Shown: positions 35,624 to 45,131 of the stretch, one piece after another
Layout: each line of letters starts with the position of its first letter
How positions within the stretch are numbered: the stretch's first letter is position 1
NCBI GenBank assembly: GCA_018268035.1
Contig: JAFDXI010000102.1
Location: 1-64,000 of the forward strand
From: Bacteroidota bacterium
Lineage (GTDB): Bacteria > Bacteroidota > Bacteroidia > Chitinophagales > Chitinophagaceae
Direction: 5' to 3'
Length of the DNA stretch: 64,000 nt
The notes under the pieces: model-generated
Database searches by the model: none
What the model saw: the letters and a program-made list of their open reading frames with translations, nothing else
What the model was told of the DNA's origin: nothing
Translations under genes and position numbers: made by a program

Positions 35624-37558
35624 TCATGCTCCGTTTCTTTCTGTAATTTCTTCTTTCAGCAAAGAAATAAATGCCTCTACCTGCTGTGGTTCAGGTTCGG
35701 TCTTATTGTGTTTCCTGATGGATAGTTTTTTATCTGTAGTTTCCCTTTCACCAATGACCAGCATATAAGGAGTTTTGCTCAACTCTGCATCCCTTATTTT
35801 CCTGCTTACTTTTTCACTGCGTTCATCAACTTCTGCCCTGATACCAGCTTTTCTCAACTGTGCCTGTACTTCTTTTGAATAAGGCAAAAATTTATCACTG
35901 ACAGGTAAAATTTTTACCTGCACCGGCGCCAGCCAGGTTGGAAACCTGCCTGCATAATGTTCCAGTAAGAACCCGATAAACCTTTCATGTGTGCCCAAAG
36001 GCGCCCTGTGTATGATGAGCGGGATTTCAGATTTATTATCAGCAGTTGTAAAACTGAGATTAAAACTCCTTGGTTGTGAAAAGTCAACCTGGTTAGTGGC
36101 TAATGTAAATTCCCTTCCGATGACACTGTAAATCTGCACATCAATCTTTGGCCCGTAAAATGCCGCTTCATCAGCCACTTCAATGAAAGGGATTTTTGAT
36201 TCAATCAAAACCTGTCGCACCATCTCTTCAGTTTCTTTCCAAAGCTCTGGCTGGTTTACATATTTAATCCCTAATTTTTCTTTAGAATGAAGTGAAAGCC
36301 GCATGACATATTTATCAATACCAAAAATCTTAAAATATTTCAGGTACATATCATTGACAGCCCTGAACTCATCTGCAAACTGTTCTTTGCTGCAGTAAAT
36401 ATGAGCATCATTCATGTGCAGGCAACGTACCCGCATCAGTCCAAATAATTCGCCACTTTGTTCATACCGGTAAACAGTTCCGTATTCAGCCACACGATAA
36501 GGTAAGTCGCGGTAACTCTTTGGTTCTGCCGCATATATCTTATGATGGTGCGGGCAGTTCATTGACTTGAGATAATATTTTTCTCCTTCCATCTCCATCG
36601 GTGGATACATGCTATCGGCATAATAAGGCAGGTGGCCGCTGGTGAGATACATACTTTCTTTTGCAATGTGCGGTGTAACCACTCTTTTATAACCCGCAGC
36701 TTCTTCTGTTTCTTTGGCCAGCTTTTCCAATTCTTCAATGATAACAGTTCCATTGGGCATCCACATAATCAAACCAGGGCCTACATCATCATCCATTGTA
36801 TAAATACCCAACTCTTTGCCGAGTTTACGATGGTCGCGTTTTTTAGCTTCTTCCAGCATGGCCAGGTATTCATCCAATTCTTTTTGTGAAGGGAATGAAA
36901 TACCATAAATGCGGGTAAGCTGTTTATTTTTTTCATCACCTTTCCAGTATGCGCCGGCAATATTGGTGAGCTTAATTGCTTTTATAAAACCAGTGCCGGG
37001 GATATGCGGACCACGGCAGAGGTCAGTAAAATTTCCCTGCGTATAAAAAGTGATGTTGCCATCTTCCAGGTTCTGTAATAAATCCAGTTTATACTCATCA
37101 CCTTTTTGAGTGAAATAAGAAACTGCTTCTGCTTTGGGTGTTTCTTTCCTGATGTATGGGTTATTTTGCCTTGCCAGCTCATTCATTTTTTTCTCCAGCA
37201 AACGAAGGTCTTCTTCTGTAATTTTTTTATCACCCAGATCCATGTCATAATAAAACCCATTATCCACTGGAGGGCCTACCCAAAACTTTACACCGGGAAA
37301 CATGCTCTCAACAGCTTCTGCCATCAGGTGTGCAGTAGAATGCCAGAAAGTAGATTTGCCTGCTGCATCTTCAAATTTTAAAAGTTGAAGGCTTGTATCT
37401 TCATTGATGGGCCTTGTGGCATCCCAGGTTTTTCCATTCACACTGGCTGCAATAATCTTTCTTGCCAATCCTTCACTGATTGATTTTGCAATATCCAAAG
37501 CGGTAACACCGGGCTCATATTGCCTGACAGCTCCATCCGGAAACGTAATATTGATCAT
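35624..37558 (-). CDS. thrS: Threonine--tRNA ligase
   Basis: A 644-residue class II synthetase of full length. Domains in order: TGS (1-60), editing domain with the HSTAH zinc-type motif (about 72-76) and CRGPH, catalytic core with zinc-ligand Cys in MNCPHHHKIY (about 335), motif 2 RYEQSGELFGLMRVR, motif 3 APLGTHERFIGFLLEHY, and the C-terminal anticodon-binding domain. A promoter box lies 38 nt upstream. Confidence 0.98.
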   Translation of the reverse strand: MINITFPDGAVRQYEPGVTALDIAKSISEGLARKIIAASVNGKTWDATRPINEDTSLQLLKFEDAAGKSTFWHSTAHLMAEAVESMFPGVKFWVGPPVDNGFYYDMDLGDKKITEEDLRLLEKKMNELARQNNPYIRKETPKAEAVSYFTQKGDEYKLDLLQNLEDGNITFYTQGNFTDLCRGPHIPGTGFIKAIKLTNIAGAYWKGDEKNKQLTRIYGISFPSQKELDEYLAMLEEAKKRDHRKLGKELGIYTMDDDVGPGLIMWMPNGTVIIEELEKLAKETEEAAGYKRVVTPHIAKESMYLTSGHLPYYADSMYPPMEMEGEKYYLKSMNCPHHHKIYAAEPKSYRDLPYRVAEYGTVYRYEQSGELFGLMRVRCLHMNDAHIYCSKEQFADEFRAVNDMYLKYFKIFGIDKYVMRLSLHSKEKLGIKYVNQPELWKETEEMVRQVLIESKIPFIEVADEAAFYGPKIDVQIYSVIGREFTLATNQVDFSQPRSFNLSFTTADNKSEIPLIIHRAPLGTHERFIGFLLEHYAGRFPTWLAPVQVKILPVSDKFLPYSKEVQAQLRKAGIRAEVDERSEKVSRKIRDAELSKTPYMLVIGERETTDKKLSIRKHNKTEPEPQQVEAFISLLKEEITERNGA

Positions 37559-37880
37559 GATTTAAAAATAAAATTTCAACATCCAAAAACGGGCAGCAAA
37601 GGTAGCAAATGAAAAAGAAAGCCATAAAGTTTTAATAGAGGTTTACAGGGCAAACCCATCTAAATCAAAATAAATTTTTAAAAGATACTCTCCTCAATCC
37701 CGAAGAGTGATTTATTAAGTTCAGAAGTTCACCTTGTAAGGGTAACCTGTTTATCGTCAAAAACGGTACAGTTGTTCACGGACTCCGTAGGAATTTCCTG
37801 TAGTTCGCCGTTACAGGAAGCTCCGATAGAGCAACCGGTTCCTTTTCAATCATTTTCTTCACACAACAGAATAGTGCTAT
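37559..37880. repeat. Spacer with palindrome-rich island
   Basis: The left edge carries the thrS promoter. From about 37725 to 37840 there is a GC-richer island of closely packed dyads: ACGGACTCCGT (37778-37788), GGAATTTCC (37790-37798), TTCCTGTA with TACAGGAA (37795-37802 and 37812-37819) and AACCGGTT near 37834. No ORF fits it. It resembles a dispersed REP/MITE-type element, but its copy number is unknown from this window. Confidence 0.45.
37596..37604 (-). promoter_or_regulatory. -7 promoter box (TACCTTTGC) of thrS
   Basis: Exact TAnnTTTGC on the minus strand, ending 37 nt before the thrS ATG. Confidence 0.7.
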
Positions 37881-38630
37881 TTAAAAAAAGCAAATAATCA
37901 TTATCGTTAATATCATTTCAGTACCAAAATGTGCAACCGTGGGAAAAATTAAATTCCCAGTTTTTTCTTTTAACCAGGTAAACGCTAAAGCAGAAACAAA
38001 AACAGTTCTAAAAAAATCAAACGGAACAAAAGTAAATCTGAATAAGTAGTTTACAAATAGTCCATGCTCCAGTCCAAAAAGCAAGCAAATAAAAATTAAC
38101 CCTGGTCCAACTTTAGCTCCGAAAAAAAGCCAATTCTTTTTAAAGATATTATTGAGTAATACAAGCAATATTCCCCGTTCCATAAATTCTTCTGAAAAGT
38201 CTGGTAATATTGTAGTGTTCCAAAGAATATCCTGTTTATCCATTGAATGCGGAAGTTTCCCCTGAAAGAAAAATGAACCGAGACTAATAATGCTCAGATA
38301 GCAAATTGTAAAAATTAAGGCAGGTTTAAATGAACCCTGCTTAAAAGCTGTTGTTAAACCGACTTTGTTGGCCGGTAATTTTTTTTTAAAACAAACAACA
38401 CAAAAAATTGAAAACAAAAAAGCAAAAATTTTTCCGTTCCAATTCCATCTTGAATTTATAAATTGAATGGCCGTGTATTCTCTTGGCAAGTTGAGTAGCA
38501 AAGAATAGACAATTGCAATAATGCAGAGCAGCAAATAATCAAGATTAATTTTTATTTTAAAAAAAAATATTCCAATTAAAACTGCCAGCAAAAAAATCAC
38601 TGTTGGAATGAGAGATGCTATTAATTGCAT
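37881..38630 (-). CDS. CPBP family intramembrane glutamic protease
   Basis: A 249-residue, mostly hydrophobic protein with about eight membrane helices. The CPBP/Rce1 motifs are present: EE-x3-R as SEEFMERG (Glu pair and Arg), F-x3-H as LLFGLEHG, and a late His in VAHFGTE. Such proteases act inside the membrane; the substrate is unknown. It is more AT-rich than its neighbours and is flanked by the palindrome-rich island, possibly an acquired gene. Confidence 0.87.
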   Translation of the reverse strand: MQLIASLIPTVIFLLAVLIGIFFFKIKINLDYLLLCIIAIVYSLLLNLPREYTAIQFINSRWNWNGKIFAFLFSIFCVVCFKKKLPANKVGLTTAFKQGSFKPALIFTICYLSIISLGSFFFQGKLPHSMDKQDILWNTTILPDFSEEFMERGILLVLLNNIFKKNWLFFGAKVGPGLIFICLLFGLEHGLFVNYLFRFTFVPFDFFRTVFVSALAFTWLKEKTGNLIFPTVAHFGTEMILTIMIICFF

Positions 38631-38713
38631 GAATCCAAAAATAAATAAACACTTTGATTTTTGGATTCAATAAAACGGTGTGTACTTTTTAATTGCCGAA
38701 ACTTACCAATAAC

Positions 38714-40696
38714 TTACCCTTTCCAAATATTATTCTTCCTGTTACTATCTGGTAATTTATTTCCGGGGTCAATTGTCACTGATTGTAATGCTTTAGTTGT
38801 TGATAGATGAATTACATGCTCATCACCCTGCATCCATGTCTCTACAGGTAATTTTAAAATTGTTTTGCTGCCATCCTGTGCAACTGCTTCAAGTGTAAAA
38901 GGCATTGCCATTTTCTGAAGGTTTACAACAGTAACGTCCACACCGTTTTCAGGATTATTATCAGTATAAGCAACATTCTTAACAGCCATATCCAATTGCC
39001 AGTTATGTTGAAACCATTCTTTCCAGAACCATGAAAGGTCTTCACCCGCCTCATTGTTCATCGTCCTGAAAAAATCATCGGGTGAAGGATGTTTATAAGC
39101 CCATTCATTGATATATTTTTTAAATGCATAATCAAAACGGTTGCTGTCTAAAATCACTTCACGCAGCAACACCAAACCAAAAGCAGGTTTAAAATATGCA
39201 AGTGGGTGGCGATATTTTTCTGTGAGCATATCAGCCCTTGACATCATGCCCGGCGCTGATGAATCTTTTAATAAAGGGACGATTTCATCTGCGGGGTTGC
39301 CTTTGCCCGGTGCATATTCACCATCACGCTTTGGCGCATATTCACCACCGTTAAATGCATCTGCTGCATACACATCAATAAATGTGTTGAAGCCTTCATC
39401 CATCCATGCATACCTGCGTTCATTGCTGCCCACAATCATCGGGAACCAGTTATGGCCAATCTCATGTGCAGTCACCCAATATAAATCACCGCCCTTATCG
39501 TAAAAACCATCAAACACAATTCCTGGGTATTCCATTCCGCCGGCCATTCCTGCTTCATTCACTGCAACAGGATAAGGATATACAAACCATTTTGCAGAAA
39601 AATATTCAATTGATTTTTTTAAATATTCAGTTGCCCTTCCCCATGCATCGTTGCCTGCACTTTCAACAGGATAAACAGACATCGCTAAACACTTTTTACC
39701 ATTGGGTAAATTCACTTTTGCAGCATCCCAGATGTATGCGCGTGATGCGCCAAATGCAACATCTCTTGTGTTGTACATTTTGAAATGCCAGGTCTTTGTT
39801 TTTGTGGATGCCGGTGCAGGATGATTTACTTCTTCAGCAGTGCGTATCATAATTGTTTTATCACTGTTGCGTGCAGTAGCTAATCTTTGAATTTGTGTTG
39901 CTGATAAAACTTCTTTTTCGTTTTGCAACTCTCCGCTGCCTGCAACAATCATGTCTGATGGAACAGTAACTGTATAATCAAAATCACCATATTCACAATA
40001 GAATTCACCACTGCCTAAAAATGGCAAAGTGTTCCATCCTTCGAGGTCATCATACACACACATACGCGGGTACCATTGTGCTATCTCATACACCTTCCCG
40101 TTTTTTGTTGGATACACATCTGTTCTGCCACCAAACATCCCTGGTATGGTGTAATGATATTTTATATGGATATTAATTTTTTCTTTAGATGATAAAGATT
40201 GTGGCAGCCTTATCTGCATCCTCGTATCATTCACTATATAATCTGCAGTGAATACTTTGCCTTTATATTCAATAGTGATGTTGTCAAAAATATATCCCTG
40301 AGTATGTGTTGATAAACCAGGTTGCCGTTGCCTGCGCACAACTGATGCATGGAAATAATAATTTGAGCGGGCGCCATCACGGTAAGTATTTTGATCAAGC
40401 TGCAACCATAATGATGGCAATACATCGGGGCTGTTGTTGGTGTATTGAATTGTTTCGCTGCAGGTGAGTAAATTATTTGTTGTATCAATGCTTGAATTCA
40501 AATTATAGTCTGCACGGTTTTGCCAGTAAGCCGGCCCCGGCGCACCGTTGGATGAACGGATTTCATTTCCATTTTTTGTAAAAAAATCCTGCGCAAAAAT
40601 TTCTGATGGATTATATAAAGAATGCTCTGATTGTGCAGCAACAATTTTCACACAACAAAAAATGATAATAGGCAGCAAAGCAGATTTAAAATTCAT
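38714..40696 (-). CDS. Secreted M1-family aminopeptidase
   Basis: A 660-residue gluzincin with a signal peptide (cleavage near IVAAQ). The substrate-side motif GGMEYPG stands in for GAMEN, the zinc motif is HEIGHNW and the third ligand Glu is in DEGFNTF (19 residues on). The C-terminal region lacks the long ERAP-like domain. It removes N-terminal residues from peptides in the periplasm or outside. Confidence 0.94.
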   Translation of the reverse strand: MNFKSALLPIIIFCCVKIVAAQSEHSLYNPSEIFAQDFFTKNGNEIRSSNGAPGPAYWQNRADYNLNSSIDTTNNLLTCSETIQYTNNSPDVLPSLWLQLDQNTYRDGARSNYYFHASVVRRQRQPGLSTHTQGYIFDNITIEYKGKVFTADYIVNDTRMQIRLPQSLSSKEKINIHIKYHYTIPGMFGGRTDVYPTKNGKVYEIAQWYPRMCVYDDLEGWNTLPFLGSGEFYCEYGDFDYTVTVPSDMIVAGSGELQNEKEVLSATQIQRLATARNSDKTIMIRTAEEVNHPAPASTKTKTWHFKMYNTRDVAFGASRAYIWDAAKVNLPNGKKCLAMSVYPVESAGNDAWGRATEYLKKSIEYFSAKWFVYPYPVAVNEAGMAGGMEYPGIVFDGFYDKGGDLYWVTAHEIGHNWFPMIVGSNERRYAWMDEGFNTFIDVYAADAFNGGEYAPKRDGEYAPGKGNPADEIVPLLKDSSAPGMMSRADMLTEKYRHPLAYFKPAFGLVLLREVILDSNRFDYAFKKYINEWAYKHPSPDDFFRTMNNEAGEDLSWFWKEWFQHNWQLDMAVKNVAYTDNNPENGVDVTVVNLQKMAMPFTLEAVAQDGSKTILKLPVETWMQGDEHVIHLSTTKALQSVTIDPGNKLPDSNRKNNIWKG

Positions 40697-40759
40697 GATG
40701 AAGGTTTTGAATAAATAAAATAAATAAAAGTTTCACCAGGTAATAATACTTAAAAGAAC

Positions 40760-40790
40760 AATGCCTGCCTGCACATAGCAAACAGGCATT
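40760..40790 (-). terminator. Probable terminator of S10 peptidase gene
   Basis: AATGCCTG (40760-40767) pairs with CAGGCATT (40783-40790) with a 15-nt loop and a modest T-rich tail on the minus strand (GTTCTTTT), 58 nt after the stop. Confidence 0.6.
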
Positions 40791-40847
40791 GAATATTTAT
40801 TGATATTGTTTCAATCAACAATGATAGTCCGGGTGATAAAATTATTA

Positions 40848-42386
40848 TTAATGTGATGAATTAATAAATTTAGCAACATTATCATGCAACAATTTTAATG
40901 ATTCAGGATGCAGATAAACCATGTGGCCTGAATAATATTTTGCAAATTCAATATTCTTCTGCAATTCAGCAGGAATGGGCAGGTGCTGCATTTCATACAC
41001 GCCTTCAAAATAAGGAGTACCCAAATCAAAATATCCCATATTCAACATCACTTTCATGTCTGGGTTATAAATCATAGCTTGTGCCAGGTCGTTGATAACA
41101 TTTGGGAAACCAATAAATCCCCTGCGTTGGAAATCCCACATGCCCACATTGCCAAATGTGTGGTAGGTCATACCAAAACCATATTTCAATGTAGAGCGCA
41201 CATAGTTGTTGAAAGTAGCAGTGAAGGCTGCATCAATATATGAATCCATCGGATCATATTGTGCTTCTTCACTCAAAGGATCAATAGCAGCGCCGGAAAA
41301 ACGGGAGTCGAGCCTTCCAGTTATTTTACTTGAATCACCTAATAATGTTTGTTCAAACTGTGGGCCTGTCACCCGCAGATTTGCTTTGCGGATATATTCA
41401 ACAGGTAAGCCCGTGTATTCATGCAGCTTTTCTGCAATACGGTTAAATGAAGCTGCATCCAATGCTGCTCCTTTATTTAATGCTACTGCATAATCATTCA
41501 AAGCAAAATTTTCAACTTCACTTAAAAATGGTTCCAGCTTATCAGGTTGATTAGGCAGTTTGTGGTGATACCATGCTGTAGCAGCATAAGAAGGCAATAT
41601 CAATTCGAATGGCAAACCAATACCAGGGTTTCCTGATGTTGTCTCTGTCATGTTACCATAGTTCAGCAACTGTGATAAAAGGATAACACCATTTAAAGCA
41701 ACACCTTGCTGTGATAATAAATTAGCAACAACTGCAGAACGGAAAGTACCATAGCTTTCACCAAACAAATATTTTGGGGAGTTCCAGCGGTTGTAATCTG
41801 TGATAAATTTTGTGATGAAATCAGCGAAGGCACGACCATCCTGGTCAATGCCAAAATAATCTTTTCCATTACCTGCGCCACCTTCATCTTTTGTGATCAC
41901 CCTGCCGAAACCTGTGCCTGGGGCATCAATGAAAACAAGGTCACTTGCATCCAATAAACTGAAATCATTGTTTACTGTTTTGTATGGAGCTTTTGTTCTT
42001 TTGGTATCTTCCAGAAACACTCTTTGCGGCCCCCATGCCCCCATGTGTAACCAGATTGTTGCGCTACCGGGTCCACCATTGTAAATAAAAGTAATCGGGC
42101 GTTGAGTGGCATCTTCTCCTGTTTTAAAATAAGCAACATAAGAAACATTAAGAAGTGGTGTGTCTTGTGAATTTTTAAATACAAGCGCCCCTGCTACCGC
42201 CTGATAATTTACAGGCTTACCTTCAATAGTAACTGAGCCATAAGTAATGGAACGTTGTTGAGTTTTGTAATTTACTTTGGCGCTGTCTAATGAGTGGTCA
42301 ATTTTTGCAGTTGGGAAAGCATCTTTTTGCTGGGCACAAACATGCATAGCAAAAAGCACTGTGCTAAAAGCCAGGACTTTTTTCAT
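40848..42386 (-). CDS. Secreted S10-family serine carboxypeptidase
   Basis: A 512-residue alpha/beta hydrolase with a signal peptide (MKKVLAFSTVLFAMHVCAQQ), which decides the ATG at 42386. The nucleophile is Ser in LFGESYGTFRS, the oxyanion motif is YNGGPGSATIW, the Asp is in GYFDLGTPY and the His in YYSGHMVYL. It removes C-terminal residues from peptides, complementing the adjacent M1 aminopeptidase. Confidence 0.93.
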   Translation of the reverse strand: MKKVLAFSTVLFAMHVCAQQKDAFPTAKIDHSLDSAKVNYKTQQRSITYGSVTIEGKPVNYQAVAGALVFKNSQDTPLLNVSYVAYFKTGEDATQRPITFIYNGGPGSATIWLHMGAWGPQRVFLEDTKRTKAPYKTVNNDFSLLDASDLVFIDAPGTGFGRVITKDEGGAGNGKDYFGIDQDGRAFADFITKFITDYNRWNSPKYLFGESYGTFRSAVVANLLSQQGVALNGVILLSQLLNYGNMTETTSGNPGIGLPFELILPSYAATAWYHHKLPNQPDKLEPFLSEVENFALNDYAVALNKGAALDAASFNRIAEKLHEYTGLPVEYIRKANLRVTGPQFEQTLLGDSSKITGRLDSRFSGAAIDPLSEEAQYDPMDSYIDAAFTATFNNYVRSTLKYGFGMTYHTFGNVGMWDFQRRGFIGFPNVINDLAQAMIYNPDMKVMLNMGYFDLGTPYFEGVYEMQHLPIPAELQKNIEFAKYYSGHMVYLHPESLKLLHDNVAKFINSSH

Positions 42387-42721
42387 TGTAATTGCATTTG
42401 TTTTAATAGTGATAGAAACAGTTTGGTTAAGGCTGCGCAATTTAAAAAGATAATAACGAAAAAAAATACCGTTCCTGTAATTGTCTGTGGTTTTAGTTAG
42501 TCAGAACAATATTTTTATATGATACCATTCATTCCAATTGAAACTATTGGTTATAGCTAACTTAAAAATAAATAAAGCTCAACTATTGCTTTTTGATTCA
42601 ACATAATTCCAAATCAGGATTAAGAAAGAATTTACTGTTGCACTTTAATTACAGGATTGAATCATATCTTATTTTATGAATGCTATCAACTTATTTTATA
42701 TCGCTACACATTTTTATTAAC

Positions 42722-43741
42722 CTACCATTCCGCCCTTGCACTGGCTGTAACAGTGAGATCAGCAAAATCTTCTTCAAGGAATTTATAATATGCAGTAATC
42801 GCAATCATCGCTGCATTATCAGTGCAATATTCAAATGCGGGTATAAAAATTTTCCAGTGATGCTTTTCGCCATATTGCAACAAGGCATTGCGTAAACCTT
42901 TGTTGGCGCTCACACCACCTGCAATACAGACCCGCTTAATACCTGTCTGCTCAGTTGCTTTTTTTAATTTCTTCATCAGGATATTGATGATGGTGTATTG
43001 CACAGATGCACACAGGTCATTGATATTTCTTTCAATGAAATTTTCATCTTTCAGTTTTTCATCACGCAGAAAATACAACACCGATGTTTTTAAACCGCTG
43101 AAAGAAAAATTCAATCCTGGTATTTGTGGTTCTGCAAATTTGAATTTTTTAAGGTCGCCTTGTTGTGCATGTTTATCTATCAATGGACCGCCGGGATATG
43201 GTAAGCCCAGCATTTTTGCAGATTTATCAAAAGCCTCTCCTGCTGCATCATCAATTGTTTCGCCGATCACTTCAAGTTTTAATGGTGAATGGGCAACAAC
43301 AATCTGTGTGTGGCCGCCACTTACAGTTAAACATAAAAATGGAAAAGTTGGTTTTGGGTCTGCGATAAGGTTTGCCAACACATGTGCCTGCATGTGGTGC
43401 ACTGCAATCAATGGTTTGTTTAATGCAAGCGATAATGATTTGGCAAATTGTGAACCTACGAGCAAACTGCCTATCAAACCTGGCGCTTGTGTGAAAGCAA
43501 TTGCATCCATGTCATGAACACTGAGTGGTGATTGGGTTAATGAAGCTGCTTTTTTTATGGCAGCATCCACCACCGGAACAATGTGCTGGATATGGGCACG
43601 GCTGGCTAATTCAGGGACAACACCACCATATTGTTCATGCACTGTTTGATTGGCGATGATGTTGGAAAAGATTTTCCCATCAATACAAACAGATGCTGAA
43701 GTTTCATCACAGGAAGATTCTATTGCCAGGATTTTTGCCAT
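42722..43741 (-). CDS. tsaD: tRNA threonylcarbamoyladenosine transferase TsaD
   Basis: A 339-residue ASKHA-fold protein (Kae1/Gcp). It has the N-terminal ILAIESSCDETSASV, metal His in AVHHMQAHVLAN, the nucleotide motif LTVSGGHTQIV and the C-terminal CTDNAAMIA. It transfers the threonylcarbamoyl group to A37 of ANN-decoding tRNAs. Its promoter box ends 3 nt before the ATG, predicting a leaderless mRNA. Confidence 0.97.
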   Translation of the reverse strand: MAKILAIESSCDETSASVCIDGKIFSNIIANQTVHEQYGGVVPELASRAHIQHIVPVVDAAIKKAASLTQSPLSVHDMDAIAFTQAPGLIGSLLVGSQFAKSLSLALNKPLIAVHHMQAHVLANLIADPKPTFPFLCLTVSGGHTQIVVAHSPLKLEVIGETIDDAAGEAFDKSAKMLGLPYPGGPLIDKHAQQGDLKKFKFAEPQIPGLNFSFSGLKTSVLYFLRDEKLKDENFIERNINDLCASVQYTIINILMKKLKKATEQTGIKRVCIAGGVSANKGLRNALLQYGEKHHWKIFIPAFEYCTDNAAMIAITAYYKFLEEDFADLTVTASARAEW

Positions 43742-43744
43742 CAG

Positions 43745-43753
43745 GCAAAGATA
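43745..43753 (-). promoter_or_regulatory. -7 promoter box (TATCTTTGC) abutting the tsaD start codon
   Basis: Exact TAnnTTTGC on the minus strand, separated from the ATG at 43741 by only 3 nt, the same geometry as at 18812-18824. Confidence 0.65.
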
Positions 43754-43899
43754 ATTACGGCGAAGGATTTGGCTTTCAGCTTCATTCCTGCACCATCACA
43801 TTTGTGATTTAATTAAGCCGGTTATAATTTATCCAATGTGTGCAGTTATAAATTTATTTTACACATTGAAATAACGTTACAGCACTTGCGAATTTTTAG

Positions 43900-45018
43900 T
43901 TATCTGTTTTGTGCCTGCTTTTTTTGCAGCCATTTCCTCACCGGTTCATCATATAATTTCAAACAACCGTAAGCGATTATCATGGCAGTGATAAAAATCA
44001 ATACGCCAACAGTAAACGGGTTGCCAAATGGAAGTTTATTGTCATGAATCCATGCGGTATATAAATAAATCAAAGGATAATGCGTGATATAAATGGGATA
44101 AGAAATATCACCCAGGAATTTGCAAATCTTTTTTTGAGTAGCATTGTGTATCTCACCACTTGCGCCAAGATAAACGATAAACGGAAAAGCAAAAATGATA
44201 ATCAACGCTTCGTAAAGGCCATTTATCCAGAGGTGTTGTTCACCACCAAAGCGTGGTAATGAAAGTGTGATTAAAACCAACAGGCTGCACCATAAAAAAG
44301 CATGTTTGATTGTTGCCAGTTTACCGATGCGGAACAACAACAATCCTGCAAAGAATGGATACATCAATCTTATAAAACCAAGTTTGATTTGTATTGGGTC
44401 CATCGACCAGCCACCAATCATATCTCCATTCCCTGATGTTACTCCCCAATGAATGAGAAAAAATGCGGAAACAATCACCAGTAACCACAACGCCCATTTT
44501 GGAAACTTCCTGATAAAAATTGCGTACAGGATATTCGCGATGTATTCAAAAAACAAAGACCATGCAGGCCCGTTGAGCGGATAATTTTCTGTCCAGCCTC
44601 TTATTTCAACTGAAGGTGTTACGGGTATCATCAATGCGCCTAATACCATGAATACAATCACTTTCCAGACAGGAGTTGTTTCTATCATTGGCCACATTGT
44701 TGTTGTTTGTGTATAATAAAATAATGCGCCGATGATACTTCCTATTACAACCATCGGCTGCAGTCGGATGAGTCGTCTTTTGAAAAAACTCCCAAGGCTC
44801 ATTTTATGCCACCGGTCATCATAAGCATAACCAATTACAAACCCTGAAAGCAGGAAGAAAAAATCAACAGCAAGATATCCGTGATTGATGGCTTGTGTAA
44901 ACTTATTTCCTGTGTATGCTTCGCATAAATGAAAAATTACTACCACCACTGCGGCTACTCCGCGCAACCCGTCAAGTATCGGATAATGTGGTTTTGATGA
45001 TAAAATTGCTTGCTTCAT
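43900..45018 (-). CDS. Acyltransferase 3 family membrane protein (OafA-like)
   Basis: A 372-residue protein with about ten membrane helices. The N-terminal motif YPILDGLRGVAAVVVVIFHL contains the conserved Arg and catalytic His, and FFLLSGFVIGY follows. The family O-acetylates surface polysaccharides, lipids or peptidoglycan. No glycan genes are adjacent, so the acceptor is unknown. Confidence 0.9.
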   Translation of the reverse strand: MKQAILSSKPHYPILDGLRGVAAVVVVIFHLCEAYTGNKFTQAINHGYLAVDFFFLLSGFVIGYAYDDRWHKMSLGSFFKRRLIRLQPMVVIGSIIGALFYYTQTTTMWPMIETTPVWKVIVFMVLGALMIPVTPSVEIRGWTENYPLNGPAWSLFFEYIANILYAIFIRKFPKWALWLLVIVSAFFLIHWGVTSGNGDMIGGWSMDPIQIKLGFIRLMYPFFAGLLLFRIGKLATIKHAFLWCSLLVLITLSLPRFGGEQHLWINGLYEALIIIFAFPFIVYLGASGEIHNATQKKICKFLGDISYPIYITHYPLIYLYTAWIHDNKLPFGNPFTVGVLIFITAMIIAYGCLKLYDEPVRKWLQKKQAQNR

Positions 45019-45131
45019 AAACAGTAACCTTCAGATAATTTTTTCCTAAAACGTACAAGATAATTTATTCAACGTTAAAATTTATTTTTCAAGCTTTATG
45101 AATGAAAATTTTTGTCAGAAAAAAGTAAAGT

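Noticed and set aside
42888-43517. 209-codon plus-strand frame
   Set aside because: It is fully antisense to tsaD, which is unmistakable; it arises from codon bias of the opposite strand.
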